This document shows positions 37,379 through 46,463 of a stretch of 64,000 nt of DNA, piece after piece. The first letter of the stretch is position 1. Every line of letters begins with the position of its first letter. The notes under the pieces are model-generated. The model saw nothing but the letters and a program-made list of their open reading frames with translations. It did not search any database and was not told the DNA's origin. Both the position numbers and the translations under genes were made by a program. Origin of the DNA: DATBAT01 sp963824805 (GTDB lineage Bacteria; Acidobacteriota; Terriglobia; Terriglobales; Acidobacteriaceae); contig CAWGQZ010000011.1 in assembly GCA_963824805.1 (NCBI GenBank), positions 4,121 to 68,120 of the forward strand, read 5' to 3'.

Positions 37379-38276
37379 TTAGAAAAGGCGCGTAATGCCT
37401 TCTCTTAGAATGACTACGCGATCCTGTACGCCGGCTGCCCTAGCTTCGGCGTCCAACAGCTGCAAGGGCTCTTCCATCGGCTCATGAGAGAGCCGGAACG
37501 ATCCGTAATGCATGGGCACCATCCACTTCGATTTCAGATCCTGAAACGCGCGGAGCGCGTCTCCCGGACTCGTGTGCACGTTGCGGAAAGTGGTTGGGTT
37601 GTAAGCCCCAATCGGCAGCATGGCCAGATCCGGGGCGAGGCGACGTCCAATCTCGTGAAAGCCGCCGAAGTATGCCGTGTCGCCCGCGTGGTAAACCGAA
37701 TGTTTGCTATCGCGAATCACGTAGCCACCGTAGCCGCGATGTGAATCACTCAATACGCGTGCTCCCCAGTGCCGGGCGGGGACGTGCGTCACCGTAACTC
37801 CCGCATGCCGGTAGCTGTTCCACCAGTTCAACTCAACCACATCGCCAAACCCGAGGTCCGAAACCAAATCAAACACATGGTGTGGAACAACCACCGTCGG
37901 CTGCGTGCCATCGGCGCGCCGGGTTTGCTGGACCAGTGACCGCAACGACGGCCGGTGCAGGTGGTCAAAATGGGCATGGGTGACCAGAACCAGATCGATG
38001 GGGGGCAGATCTCGCACTTTCAATCCAGGATGACGAAGCCGTTTCAGTATGAACAACCAGCTGGCGAAATTCGGGATCAATGACAACATTCAATCCGCCC
38101 ATCTGCACGAAAAAGCTGGAATGGCCAATAAAAGTTACGCCAAGTTCATGACTTGCAACCAACTGTGGTTTGTAGGCTTGGCCAGTTCGCGGCGTCACTG
38201 CGGAGTGGCGTACCAGCCGTCCAAACTGGCTGGCGCGTTGGTGAAGAGCACGATTACGCAGGGGGAGTTTTAACAT
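37379..38276 (-). CDS. Metallo-beta-lactamase-fold hydrolase (NAPE-PLD/UlaG-like), one frameshift
   Basis: About 298 aa if one extra base is removed. From the ATG at 38276 (MLKLPLRNRALHQ) the protein reads to GGLNVVIDP. It continues in the next frame as NFASWLFILKRLRHPGLK; removing one base from the GGG run at 38073-38075 joins them. The metal motif is VLVTHAHFDHLH, followed by DTAYFGGFHEIG and the late His in MVPMHYGSF. These define a zinc- or iron-binding MBL-fold hydrolase of the NAPE-phospholipase D/UlaG-like group. The substrate is unknown. Confidence 0.83.
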
Positions 38277-38440
38277 TTTGAAGCCGGCTTCGGGAAGCAA
38301 TAAGCCCCGTGAAACCTTAAATCTGATTATCCTCGCCGAACTTATTAAAGTACAAGTCTTGAGATCTATTCTAGAACAAACCAAGGTAATTCCTTGACCC
38401 TTGCGGCAGGGTCATTTCTAATCGCTAGAAGGAGCGTGGA

Positions 38441-39322
38441 ATGCGTATTGCTTTCTTAGGTTTGGGAATTATGGGACGGCCAATGGCCGCCAACCTGGTC
38501 AAGGCCGGGCACGAGGTCGCGGTATGGAACCGCAGCGCGGGCAAAGACGTTACAGGGGCGCGTACCGCATCTTCGCCAGCCGAGGCTGCCAATGGCGCCG
38601 AAGTGGTCTGGATGTGCGTCTCCGATACCAAAGCCGTAGAAGGCCTGCTTTTCGGAGAGCAGGGAATCGAGCAATCTCTGGGGGAAGGCATGGTGGTGGT
38701 TGATTCCAGCACCATCTCACCCACTGCCACCCGCAAGTTCGCCGAACGGGTACGCGCCAAGGGCGCCGACTACGTGGATGCTCCGGTAACCGGTTCAAAG
38801 ACCGGGGCCGAAAGCGGCACCCTGATTTTCATTGTCGGCGGCGCCGACACCGCGATTGAAAAGCTGAAGCCACTATTTGCCGCGACCGGCAAACTCTTCT
38901 TCCGCATGGGGGAGACCGGCAAGGGACAAGCTGCCAAAATCGCTATGAATCTGCAGATTGCGCTGATTTATGAAGGCTTCGCGGAAGGTCTTACGCTCGC
39001 TGCCAAACTGGGCGTAGATGCAGCCACTCTGATGCCTTTGATTCAGGCGTCAATGGTGAAATCGGGCGTCGTCGAGTACAAGGCCCCTTTCGTCCTGAAT
39101 CGCGATTTCACTCCTAACTTTCCCATGCGGCTCATGCACAAAGATATTCGCCTGATGCTCGAAGCGGCTAAAGAAGCCCGGGTGAAGCTTCCCGCCCTCG
39201 AAATCGTGGAAGAGGTTTACGACGTTGCCGTCGAAGACGGCAATCAGGACCTCGATTACGCTGCCACCATCACCCTGCTGGAAAAATGGGCCGGAGTGGA
39301 AGTAAAGAAGGCCACCGCCTAG
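38441..39322 (+). CDS. NAD(P)-dependent beta-hydroxyacid dehydrogenase
   Basis: A 293-aa enzyme of the 3-hydroxyisobutyrate dehydrogenase family. Visible elements are the cofactor motif FLGLGIMGRPMAANLVKAG with the Arg of VAVWNRS, the substrate motif DAPVTGSKTGAESGTL, and the catalytic Lys in GKGQAAKIAMNLQ. The last pattern resembles the glyoxylate/succinic semialdehyde reductase (GLYR) branch, so reduction of a short aldehyde acid is plausible. A strong ribosome site AGAAGGAG precedes the ATG. It is paralogous to the gene at 7766 but lies outside that operon. Confidence 0.88.
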   Translation: MRIAFLGLGIMGRPMAANLVKAGHEVAVWNRSAGKDVTGARTASSPAEAANGAEVVWMCVSDTKAVEGLLFGEQGIEQSLGEGMVVVDSSTISPTATRKFAERVRAKGADYVDAPVTGSKTGAESGTLIFIVGGADTAIEKLKPLFAATGKLFFRMGETGKGQAAKIAMNLQIALIYEGFAEGLTLAAKLGVDAATLMPLIQASMVKSGVVEYKAPFVLNRDFTPNFPMRLMHKDIRLMLEAAKEARVKLPALEIVEEVYDVAVEDGNQDLDYAATITLLEKWAGVEVKKATA

Positions 39323-39335
39323 GGAAAAACATGGA

Positions 39336-39358
39336 GAGAGGTAGCTTCGCTACGTCTC
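39336..39358. terminator. Hairpin after the dehydrogenase gene
   Basis: GTAGC and GCTAC pair around a TTC loop and the stem extends through GAGA/TCTC with one mismatch. There is no T tract, so it is a weak terminator candidate at most. Confidence 0.3.
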
Positions 39359-39454
39359 GGGAACGCGAAGGTGACTTCCCAATCGTGCCTGAGGCGCGGG
39401 AGTGCTGAACCGCCGCTTCCAATCGGAACCCTAAAGTAATCAATCCGCCCCCCT

Positions 39455-39473
39455 CTATTACAGAACTATTACA
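39455..39473 (+). repeat. Short direct repeat upstream of the desaturase gene
   Basis: CTATTACA occurs at 39455-39462 and again at 39466-39473. The period is 11 bases, about one helical turn, 70 bases before the desaturase start. Such spacing suits a regulator binding one face of the DNA, but this is untested. Confidence 0.4.
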
Positions 39474-39542
39474 CACGCAGATTCACTCCGCTGTTAGCCT
39501 AAGCGTTGGGTTGGGAAGCTAACCGAACCAGGGGAACACACT

Positions 39543-40457
39543 ATGGAACTACAAGAGTTAGAGCGCAAATCGGCAGCCGATAACGAGATCAATTGGGTCA
39601 CGTTGACCTTCATGGCGCTGTTTCACGTCGGAGCGGTCGCGGCCCTGTTCTTCTTCACCTGGAAGGCGTTTTTCCTGGCCATGTTCCTGTGGTGGGTCTC
39701 GGGCAGCCTGGGCATCGGCATGGGCTATCACCGACTGCTAACCCATCGCGGCTACAAGACGCCCAAGTGGGTCGAGTATTTCCTCACGGTTTGCGCGACG
39801 CTGACACTTGAAGGCGGCCCGATTTTCTGGGTTGCCACCCACCGCATACACCACCAGTACTCCGATCACGAAGGCGATCCGCATTCCCCGATCGATGGCA
39901 AGTGGTGGGCGCACATGGGTTGGATCCTGATGGGCAAGTCTATGCACCATGACACGACCACTTTGGCGCGTTACGTCCCCGACCTGGCAAAAGATAAATT
40001 CCACTGCTGGATTACCAAGTATCACTACGTCCCCATCGTTGCTCTGGGCGTGATCCTTCTGGCTCTTGGCGGACTGCCGTTCCTGATGTGGGGAATCTTC
40101 CTGCGCACCGTGATCGGGTTGCATGCCACCTGGCTGGTCAACTCGGCAACCCACAGCTGGGGAACGCGGCGGTTCGTCACCCGCGATCTTTCCACCAATA
40201 GCTGGTGGGTCGCACTACTCACTTTTGGCGAAGGCTGGCACAACAATCATCACGCTCATCCGGTGTCGGCGCGCCACGGTCTGCGCTGGTATGAGGTGGA
40301 TATGAACTGGTATGGAATCTGGGCGCTGAAAAAGTTGGGCCTGGCGCGGCATATCTATCAGGTGAACCTGTCGCAGCTGCCAAATCAACCGCAAGAGTCC
40401 CACGTTCCGGGATCGCCGATGCAGATTGCAGTTCCGTCTGCGGTAGGATCCGACTAG
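39543..40457 (+). CDS. Acyl-CoA desaturase (delta-9 type fatty acid desaturase)
   Basis: A 304-aa membrane di-iron enzyme introducing a double bond into fatty acyl chains. The three histidine boxes are GYHRLLTHRG (HxxxxH), THRIHHQYSDH (HxxHH) and HNNHHAHP (HxxHH). Hydrophobic segments lie around residues 17-55 and 155-200. Length is that of compact bacterial desaturases without a cytochrome b5 domain. AGGGGA lies 9 bases before the ATG. A rho-independent terminator follows at 40483, so it is probably a single-gene unit. It adjusts membrane fluidity. Confidence 0.9.
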   Translation: MELQELERKSAADNEINWVTLTFMALFHVGAVAALFFFTWKAFFLAMFLWWVSGSLGIGMGYHRLLTHRGYKTPKWVEYFLTVCATLTLEGGPIFWVATHRIHHQYSDHEGDPHSPIDGKWWAHMGWILMGKSMHHDTTTLARYVPDLAKDKFHCWITKYHYVPIVALGVILLALGGLPFLMWGIFLRTVIGLHATWLVNSATHSWGTRRFVTRDLSTNSWWVALLTFGEGWHNNHHAHPVSARHGLRWYEVDMNWYGIWALKKLGLARHIYQVNLSQLPNQPQESHVPGSPMQIAVPSAVGSD

Positions 40458-40482
40458 GGCCTTCTCCAGTCTTCGCGAGAAT

Positions 40483-40518
40483 GACCTCGGCTTTTACTTG
40501 CCGGGGTCGTTTTGTTTT
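40483..40518 (+). terminator. Rho-independent terminator of the desaturase gene
   Basis: A 9-bp stem (GACCTCGGC with GCCGGGGTC, one G-T pair) has an 8-base T-rich loop. It is followed by GTTTTGTTTT, 25 bases after the desaturase stop. Confidence 0.75.
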
Positions 40519-40654
40519 CGGACCCATTCCACCGTCCTCTTTGCGGGCCTCAGGATGGCCTTCAGAGGCGTTGCTGGGATGGGGTTAGGGAGCTTTTTGG
40601 AGGGTGCGGAAGGATATTTCCTGGCGCGGGGATATCGCAAAGTGGAAAGGAGAC

Positions 40655-41896
40655 CTAAACCTTAACTGCTTCTTCTTCCCGCGCGGCGTAGTGCGAAACA
40701 ACATACTCGTCCAATATTTGTACGAACTCGGCGACAATCTTGTCGCCCTTTAACGTGGTGAACAGGCGCCCATCGACGTAGACCGGAGCTTTGGGCTCTT
40801 CGAAAGTACCCGGGAGAGAAATACCCAGATTGGCGTGCTTGGATTCGCCGGGGCCGTTGACCACACAACCCATGACCGCCACTTTCATCTCTTCCACTCC
40901 GCGGTGGCGGTCTTTCCAGTGGGGCATCTGTTCGCGCAAGTAGGTCTGAATCTGTTCCGCCATCTCCTGAAAAAAAGTGCTTGTGGTGCGGCCGCAGCCG
41001 GGACAGGCAGTGACTTGTGGCGTAAAGCTGCGGATCCCCAGCGACTGCAAAATCTGTTGTCCAACCCGGACTTCTTCGGTGCGATCGCCGCCAGGAGCAG
41101 GGGTTAGCGAGACACGAATCGTGTCACCGATGCCTTCCTGTAGAAGTACACCAAGTGCCGCACTCGACGCCACGATGCCTTTTGCGCCCATTCCCGCTTC
41201 TGTAAGGCCCAAGTGCAACGGGTAAGAACAGCGGGCAGCCAGGGAACGGTAAACGTCAATCAGGTCCTGCACACCGCTTACTTTGGCGCTGAGAATAATC
41301 TGGTCGGGTCTTAAGCCATACTTTTCGGCAAGGCTGGCCGAGTTCAGGGCGCTCACCACCATCGCTTCCATGGTCACCTCGCGCGCGCCCAGAGGCTCCG
41401 CCAGCCGCGAGTTCTCATCCATCATTTTGGTCAGCAGGGACTGGTCGAGTGATCCCCAGTTCACGCCGATGCGCACCGGCTTCTGATTCTCGACCGCGAC
41501 TTCGATCATGGTGCGGAAGTTGTTATCGTCCTTGCGTCCGATGCCCACGTTGCCAGGATTTATGCGGTACTTGGCCAGTCCACGAGCGCATTCCGGATAC
41601 TTCTTGAGCAGTTGATGGCCGTTGTAATGGAAGTCACCGACGATGGGAACGTGAATGCCTTGTTGGGCGAGTTGGTCGACGATGGGAGCCACTGCGGCCG
41701 CCGCCGCTTCGTTGTTCACCGTTACCCGCACCAGTTCTGATCCGGCGCGGGCTAAGGCGGCGACCTGTTGCACCGTGCCGGGGATATCGGCGGTATCGGT
41801 GTTGGTCATCGACTGCACCACAACTGGTGCATCGCTGCCCACACGGACTCCGCCGACCAGGCTGGTGACGGTTTTGCGACGGTGAATGTCAGCCAT
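40655..41896 (-). CDS. ispG: 4-hydroxy-3-methylbut-2-en-1-yl diphosphate synthase (IspG/GcpE)
   Basis: A 413-aa [4Fe-4S] enzyme of the MEP isoprenoid pathway, reductively converting MEcPP to HMBPP. The barrel start is TVTSLVGGVRVGSDAPVVVQSMTNTDT. The cluster cysteines lie in VTACPGCGRTTS and MGCVVNGPGES, and LHLGLTEAGMG is another hallmark. Length fits the bacterial two-domain form. It is the last gene of a minus-strand run with rseP, dxr, cdsA and uppS, supplying the isoprenoid precursors used by uppS. Confidence 0.95.
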   Translation of the reverse strand: MADIHRRKTVTSLVGGVRVGSDAPVVVQSMTNTDTADIPGTVQQVAALARAGSELVRVTVNNEAAAAAVAPIVDQLAQQGIHVPIVGDFHYNGHQLLKKYPECARGLAKYRINPGNVGIGRKDDNNFRTMIEVAVENQKPVRIGVNWGSLDQSLLTKMMDENSRLAEPLGAREVTMEAMVVSALNSASLAEKYGLRPDQIILSAKVSGVQDLIDVYRSLAARCSYPLHLGLTEAGMGAKGIVASSAALGVLLQEGIGDTIRVSLTPAPGGDRTEEVRVGQQILQSLGIRSFTPQVTACPGCGRTTSTFFQEMAEQIQTYLREQMPHWKDRHRGVEEMKVAVMGCVVNGPGESKHANLGISLPGTFEEPKAPVYVDGRLFTTLKGDKIVAEFVQILDEYVVSHYAAREEEAVKV

Positions 41897-41979
41897 TAGA
41901 ATCTTTAGTTTAGCACGATCAGCTGGCCCAGGCTTCCATCCTGAGAGGGCTCTTCGGGATGTCGACGAGGCTGAGTAGG

Positions 41980-43323
41980 TTACGGCAACTTCTGCATCAT
42001 GCCCGGGATGGTCTTGGCCAAATCGTTGTAGATGACCATGACCGCGAACAATACCAGGAAAACGAAGGCGGCTTGGTAGATCCGCTCTTTGATACGCAAG
42101 CTGATGTCCCGCCGCATCAGGCCCTCGAGTGCCAGCAGCAGAATGACTCCACCGTCCATGATTGGAATTGGCAGCAGGTTGAAGATACCCAGATTCAAGC
42201 TGATCGCGGAGGTCAACCCCATGAGCGGAGTCCAGCCTTTCTCGCTGGCAGCTGCGCCCGCGGCGCGGCCGATACCGATGGGGCCTTCAATGGTTCGGGG
42301 AGAGATTTGTCCGCGCACCAGCTTCTGCACCAGCTCCAGAATCAGGAACGAGGTTTTCTTGTTTTCTTCAATCGAACGCGACACCGCTTCGGTGAACGAC
42401 AATCTACCGATCTTAGTGGGCACGCTGCCAATACCGATGCGATAGCGCTGTTCCTGGGTTCCATCGTCATCGCCAAGTTTCGGTTGAACTGTGAAGGAAA
42501 GCTGTTTGCCGTCCCGCCGAACCACCAGCGTGACCGGCTTGTCCTTGGACTGCTTAAGGCTATCAATCATGGCGGAGACTGCCGGAAGCTGCTTTCCGTC
42601 CATCGTGAGAATCTCATCCCCCTCGAGCAGTCCGGCCTGTTCGGCGGGCATGCCCTTGGTCAGCTGGGTGATGATCATCGGCTGAATCGGGTCCCAACCG
42701 GCGTAGCCGATCTGCGAAACCTTACTTGCTTCGGGAATAATCGTCTTGTGCAGGAATTCGTTACCACGCTGGATAGTCACATCCAGCGGGTGGTTGGGAC
42801 TGAGCATCACTCGCGGTTCAAGCTGTTCCCAAGTGGGGTCCTGAATTCCGTCGATGTTCTTGATGCGATCGCCGGGCTGAATTCCGGCTTTGGCGGCAGG
42901 GGAATCAGCATCGGTCCAAGCTACGATCGCAGGCTGATCGAGAAAAACCGGATACTCGTAGTGGATCATGTAAACCACTGCCAACAGTCCAATCGCGAGC
43001 ATGATGTTCATCGCGGGCCCGGCAATTGCAATCAGGAAACGATGCCACCGGGGGTGGGACATGAATTCGCCAGGATCGCCCGTGCGACTGTCCATGGGGT
43101 TCTCGCCGCTCATCTTGACGTAACCACCGAGTGGGAGCGCATTGATTCGGTAGTCGGTATCACCCTTGCGGAAGCCGACCAGGCGCTTGCCAAAACCGAT
43201 GGCAAACTGCTCCACCCGAACTCCCAGCAACTTAGCGGCGGCATAGTGCCCAAACTCGTGGACCAGGATCATGAATCCGAGGACCACACCGACGGCGACC
43301 AGAGCTGTTAAGAATGAACCCAT
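41980..43323 (-). CDS. rseP: Site-2 zinc metalloprotease RseP (M50 family)
   Basis: A 447-aa inner-membrane intramembrane protease that cleaves anti-sigma factors and signal-peptide remnants. HEFGHYAAAKLLG in the first helix provides zinc ligands and the catalytic Glu. FNLLPIPIMDGG near the C terminus provides the third ligand. Two PDZ-like domains lie between (IQPGDRIKNIDG and LLEGDEILTMDG). The ATG at 43323 follows GGAAGGAA. It sits between dxr and ispG, the common cdsA-dxr-rseP order. Its likely stress-sigma targets are not in the window. Confidence 0.93.
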   Translation of the reverse strand: MGSFLTALVAVGVVLGFMILVHEFGHYAAAKLLGVRVEQFAIGFGKRLVGFRKGDTDYRINALPLGGYVKMSGENPMDSRTGDPGEFMSHPRWHRFLIAIAGPAMNIMLAIGLLAVVYMIHYEYPVFLDQPAIVAWTDADSPAAKAGIQPGDRIKNIDGIQDPTWEQLEPRVMLSPNHPLDVTIQRGNEFLHKTIIPEASKVSQIGYAGWDPIQPMIITQLTKGMPAEQAGLLEGDEILTMDGKQLPAVSAMIDSLKQSKDKPVTLVVRRDGKQLSFTVQPKLGDDDGTQEQRYRIGIGSVPTKIGRLSFTEAVSRSIEENKKTSFLILELVQKLVRGQISPRTIEGPIGIGRAAGAAASEKGWTPLMGLTSAISLNLGIFNLLPIPIMDGGVILLLALEGLMRRDISLRIKERIYQAAFVFLVLFAVMVIYNDLAKTIPGMMQKLP

Positions 43324-43351
43324 ATGAAATTGGCTGTTCCTTCCGAGAATC

Positions 43352-44533
43352 TTAGGTAGATCGTACCGCTTCCCGCCTGTTTCCTACCTTTACGCTAGCC
43401 GTTTGGCGGGCCTTCTTGTCTGCGTCAAGTACTTCCAATATAGATTCCAATTTCCCTACGCGCGTTTCAGAAATCACATCTTCTATTACCTTTGGTATGT
43501 CGTCAAAAGCAATTTGTCCTTCAAGAAACGCAGCCACCGCCACTTCGTCCGCGGCATTGAGTGCAACCGTTTTCATCCCCCCTAGTTCCGCCGCTTCATA
43601 GGCGAGGCGCAAACAGGGGAAGCGATCGAAGTCAGGTTGGCAGAAGTCCAAGTGCCGTAGCTCCATGACAGGAAAGCGCATATCCGATTCTATTCGGTCT
43701 GGATACGTAAGTGCATACAGTATCGGCAGACGCATGTCCGTCACCGAGATTTGAGCAAGTATGCTGCCATCCACGAACTCGACCATGGAGTGGATTGTGG
43801 ATTGCGGATGCACCAGTACCTTCACCTGCGATGGGGCAATGTTAAACAAACGGCAAGCTTCGATTACTTCGAATCCCTTGTTCATCAGGGTGGCGGAGTC
43901 GATGGTAATCCGCCGGCCCATGCGCCAGGTAGGATGATTGAGCGCTTGCTCCACCGTGATGGACGAAAATTGCGATTTGGGAGTGTTGAGGAACGGGCCA
44001 CCGGATGCAGTGAGCCAGACGCAGCGCACTTCGTTCATGCGTCCGCCACGCAGGCATTGATGGATGGCATTGTGCTCGCTATCAATGGGCAAAAGCGGTT
44101 TGTTTTGGCGGCGAGCCTCGGCGGTGATCAGTTCTCCAGCCGCAACCAGGCATTCCTTGTTGGCCAAGCCGATGGTCTTGCCGCAACGGACCGCCGCGTA
44201 GGTGGCCTCGAGGCCGGCGACGCCGACGATGGCGCTCACCACGAAGTCGGCCTCGGGGTGGGTGGCGACTTGCACGGTTCCGGCGGATCCGTGGGCCACG
44301 TTGATTTCGGATAGTCCAGCCGACTTTAGTTGAGAACTTAAAGCATCTGCGTCTTGCGCATCAGCGACTGAGATCAAACCCGGCTTCCAGCGCTTGGCTT
44401 GTTCGAAGGCAGCTTCGATATTCCGACCGGCGGCGAGAGAAATCACAGTGAAGCGATCAGGATAGGATTCAACTACGCTAAGGGTGCTGCGTCCGATGGA
44501 GCCGGTAGAGCCGAGGATGGCGATTCGCTTCAT
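43352..44533 (-). CDS. dxr: 1-deoxy-D-xylulose 5-phosphate reductoisomerase
   Basis: A 393-aa NADPH-dependent enzyme making MEP, the committed step of the non-mevalonate pathway. Visible are the cofactor motif ILGSTGSIGRSTLSVVE, the catalytic and metal region LLPIDSEHNAIHQCL, the flexible lid around WRMGRRITIDSATLMNKG, and the Asp/Glu pair LNAADEVAVAAF. Length matches bacterial Dxr. It lies 28 bases upstream of rseP, with cdsA on the other side, and would feed IspG at 40655. Confidence 0.95.
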   Translation of the reverse strand: MKRIAILGSTGSIGRSTLSVVESYPDRFTVISLAAGRNIEAAFEQAKRWKPGLISVADAQDADALSSQLKSAGLSEINVAHGSAGTVQVATHPEADFVVSAIVGVAGLEATYAAVRCGKTIGLANKECLVAAGELITAEARRQNKPLLPIDSEHNAIHQCLRGGRMNEVRCVWLTASGGPFLNTPKSQFSSITVEQALNHPTWRMGRRITIDSATLMNKGFEVIEACRLFNIAPSQVKVLVHPQSTIHSMVEFVDGSILAQISVTDMRLPILYALTYPDRIESDMRFPVMELRHLDFCQPDFDRFPCLRLAYEAAELGGMKTVALNAADEVAVAAFLEGQIAFDDIPKVIEDVISETRVGKLESILEVLDADKKARQTASVKVGNRREAVRST

Positions 44534-44655
44534 GGATGTTCGAGGTTCTCAGTATAGTTGCATCCGCTGTTTTTTTAGCCTCACGGCCTGGTTTTAAGTT
44601 TTGCTTTAATCCTCATTCCCTTGCGGAACGACAAGTAGTCAGCCACCCTGCCGAC

Positions 44656-45559
44656 CTATTGCATCACCCGCCATGCCGCGTAGTACCAGAGAATCGGCGC
44701 CGCAAAGAGCAACGCGTCGATCCGGTCCAGCATACCGCCGTGTCCCGGCAGAATCGCGCCGGAGTCTTTTACATCAGCCCCGCGCTTCAATAAGAGACTC
44801 CACCAAGTCACCCAGTTGTGCAGCGACGTTGATTCCTGCCGAAAGCAAGAATGCCGGCCATAGCGGCGGCTTCTGCAGGGCGAAAAACCCATCTTTTGGT
44901 TGAATAAGGTGGGCCTGCAGCAGGGCACTACTGATGGGCAGCGCGTAGTTGTACATCAACATGCCGACTACCAGGCTAGCCAGCAGGGAAGCCAGCGCTC
45001 CTTCCCAGGTCTTCTTTGGGCTCACACGTGGAGACATTAAGTGCCGTCCCAACGACTTGCCGACGAAGTAAGCGAAAATGTCTCCCGCCCAAACTACCAG
45101 CAGCAAATACAGCAACAAGAATGCGCCCGACCACTGCTGGCGCAACTGCACCAGGAAGCCCAGGGGCAAAGCGATGTAGACGAATGCGAATGTGGAGACC
45201 ATCGCCGGTTGAAAGGCACGCCGCAGATCGTCCTGCGCCATGGCGATGGTCAGAAAGACGAAAGGGGCGATGGCGGCTGCGAACCCGACGCTGTAAATAA
45301 AAACGGCAGTGGAGAGCAAGGGCGTGTCGAGGCCAGTAGCGATCGCCAGCAAAAGAAAAAAAAGTCCCACGAAAATGTAGGTCGGCCAGCGCAAGGGCCG
45401 GATGTCGTAGCCTTCGGCCAGATGAAGAAACTCCTGCACCGCCAACAGCGCCACCAACGCCGTGATAAGCGCGACCACCGCGATGGGGGCTCGCAATACC
45501 AGCACAACAACAATTGGAATGAGTACGACTGCGGTGAGGACACGCTTGAGCAGGTGCAA
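44656..45559 (-). CDS. cdsA: Phosphatidate cytidylyltransferase CdsA, one frameshift near the C terminus
   Basis: About 300 aa if one extra base is removed. It is a polytopic membrane enzyme making CDP-diacylglycerol for phospholipid synthesis. Several hydrophobic helices are followed by SPRVSPKKTWEGALASL. The main frame then stops after LVESLIEARG at 44774. The next frame carries the missing CdsA signature SLLKRGADVKDSG followed by LPGHGGMLDRIDALLF, ending at 44656. Removing one base near 44790-44793 restores it. The likely start is a TTG at 45559, 4 bases after the uppS stop; readings from 45625 overlap uppS by 62 bases. Loss of the signature would be lethal in most bacteria, so a sequence error is likely. 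Confidence 0.88.
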
Positions 45560-45563
45560 CCGG

Positions 45564-46382
45564 TCAGCTCCGCGCTTTCGAGCCGTTCGAAGAAGAATAA
45601 TTCGAATCGCCGGAGAGGCCACCATAGCGCCGTTCGCGCTTCTGGTATTCCTCGATGCTTTCCAGCAAATGTACTCCGCGAAATTCGGGCCAAAGGGTGG
45701 GAGTCACGTGAATCTCTGCGTAGGCCAGCTGCCACAGCAGGAAATTGCTCAGGCGCATCTCGCCGCTGGTGCGTATTACCAGATCTGGATCGGGCAGGTG
45801 TTTGGTGTAGAGATGCCTGGATACTGCTTCTTCGTCGATTCGCAGATGCTCAACGCCGCCGTTCCGGGAGGCCGCGTCTACCATAGCCTTGAAGGCATCT
45901 ACCAGTTCTGTTCGAGCGCTGTAGTTCAGCGCCAGAGTTAGAATCATTCCGCTATTGTGACTGGTAGCTTCGCGCGCCCACTCCATGCGCTCCTGGACTG
46001 CTTCGGGCAGTTCCTGCTGGCGCCCGATGTATTGCAGGCGAATGTTGTTTTTGTTGAGGGTCGGCACTTCCTGTTTCAAATAGCGGCTAAGCAGCCCCAT
46101 CAGAAAATCAACTTCGCCCTTAGGACGTTTGTGCCAGTTTTCTTCCGAGAAGGCGTATAGCGTGAGCGACGGAATACCAATGGTGGCGGCGGTTTCAACG
46201 GTGGAACGGACCGAGGTTACACCGGCACGGTGGCCGGCGACGCGCGGCAAATGCCGTCTTCGCGCCCAGCGTCCGTTGCCGTCCATGATGATGGCGATGT
46301 GTTTGGGGAGCCGTGCCGGATCAAGCCTTTTGAAGACTTCTGCTTCCTTGCGATCCAGCCCCGCAGGAATTGTTGCGCGCAA
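45564..46382 (-). CDS. uppS: Undecaprenyl diphosphate synthase (cis-prenyltransferase)
   Basis: A 272-aa enzyme extending farnesyl diphosphate to the C55 lipid carrier for peptidoglycan and surface glycans. The catalytic P-loop is HIAIIMDGNGRWARRR. The later conserved elements are TLYAFSEENWHKRP, LALNYSARTELVDA and the C-terminal PDLVIRTSGEMRLSNFL. The start is a TTG at 46382 preceded by AAGAGG at short distance. It begins the uppS-cdsA-dxr-rseP-ispG run. The last residues are Ser-rich and extend slightly past the family core. Confidence 0.94.
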   Translation of the reverse strand: MRATIPAGLDRKEAEVFKRLDPARLPKHIAIIMDGNGRWARRRHLPRVAGHRAGVTSVRSTVETAATIGIPSLTLYAFSEENWHKRPKGEVDFLMGLLSRYLKQEVPTLNKNNIRLQYIGRQQELPEAVQERMEWAREATSHNSGMILTLALNYSARTELVDAFKAMVDAASRNGGVEHLRIDEEAVSRHLYTKHLPDPDLVIRTSGEMRLSNFLLWQLAYAEIHVTPTLWPEFRGVHLLESIEEYQKRERRYGGLSGDSNYSSSNGSKARS

Positions 46383-46463
46383 GCTAACCTCTTATGAATG
46401 TTGAAGCTACCATACGGCCAAGGCACTTGCAATGTGCCCCTGGAAGCATAAACTCCGGCGCCT

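Noticed and set aside
41959..43311. 450-aa open frame on the plus strand
   Set aside because: It lies wholly opposite rseP, has a His/Gln/Asn-rich composition typical of antisense frames, and shows no motif.
45041..45886. 281-aa open frame on the plus strand
   Set aside because: It is opposite cdsA and uppS, very rich in Gln/Arg/Asp, with no recognisable domain.
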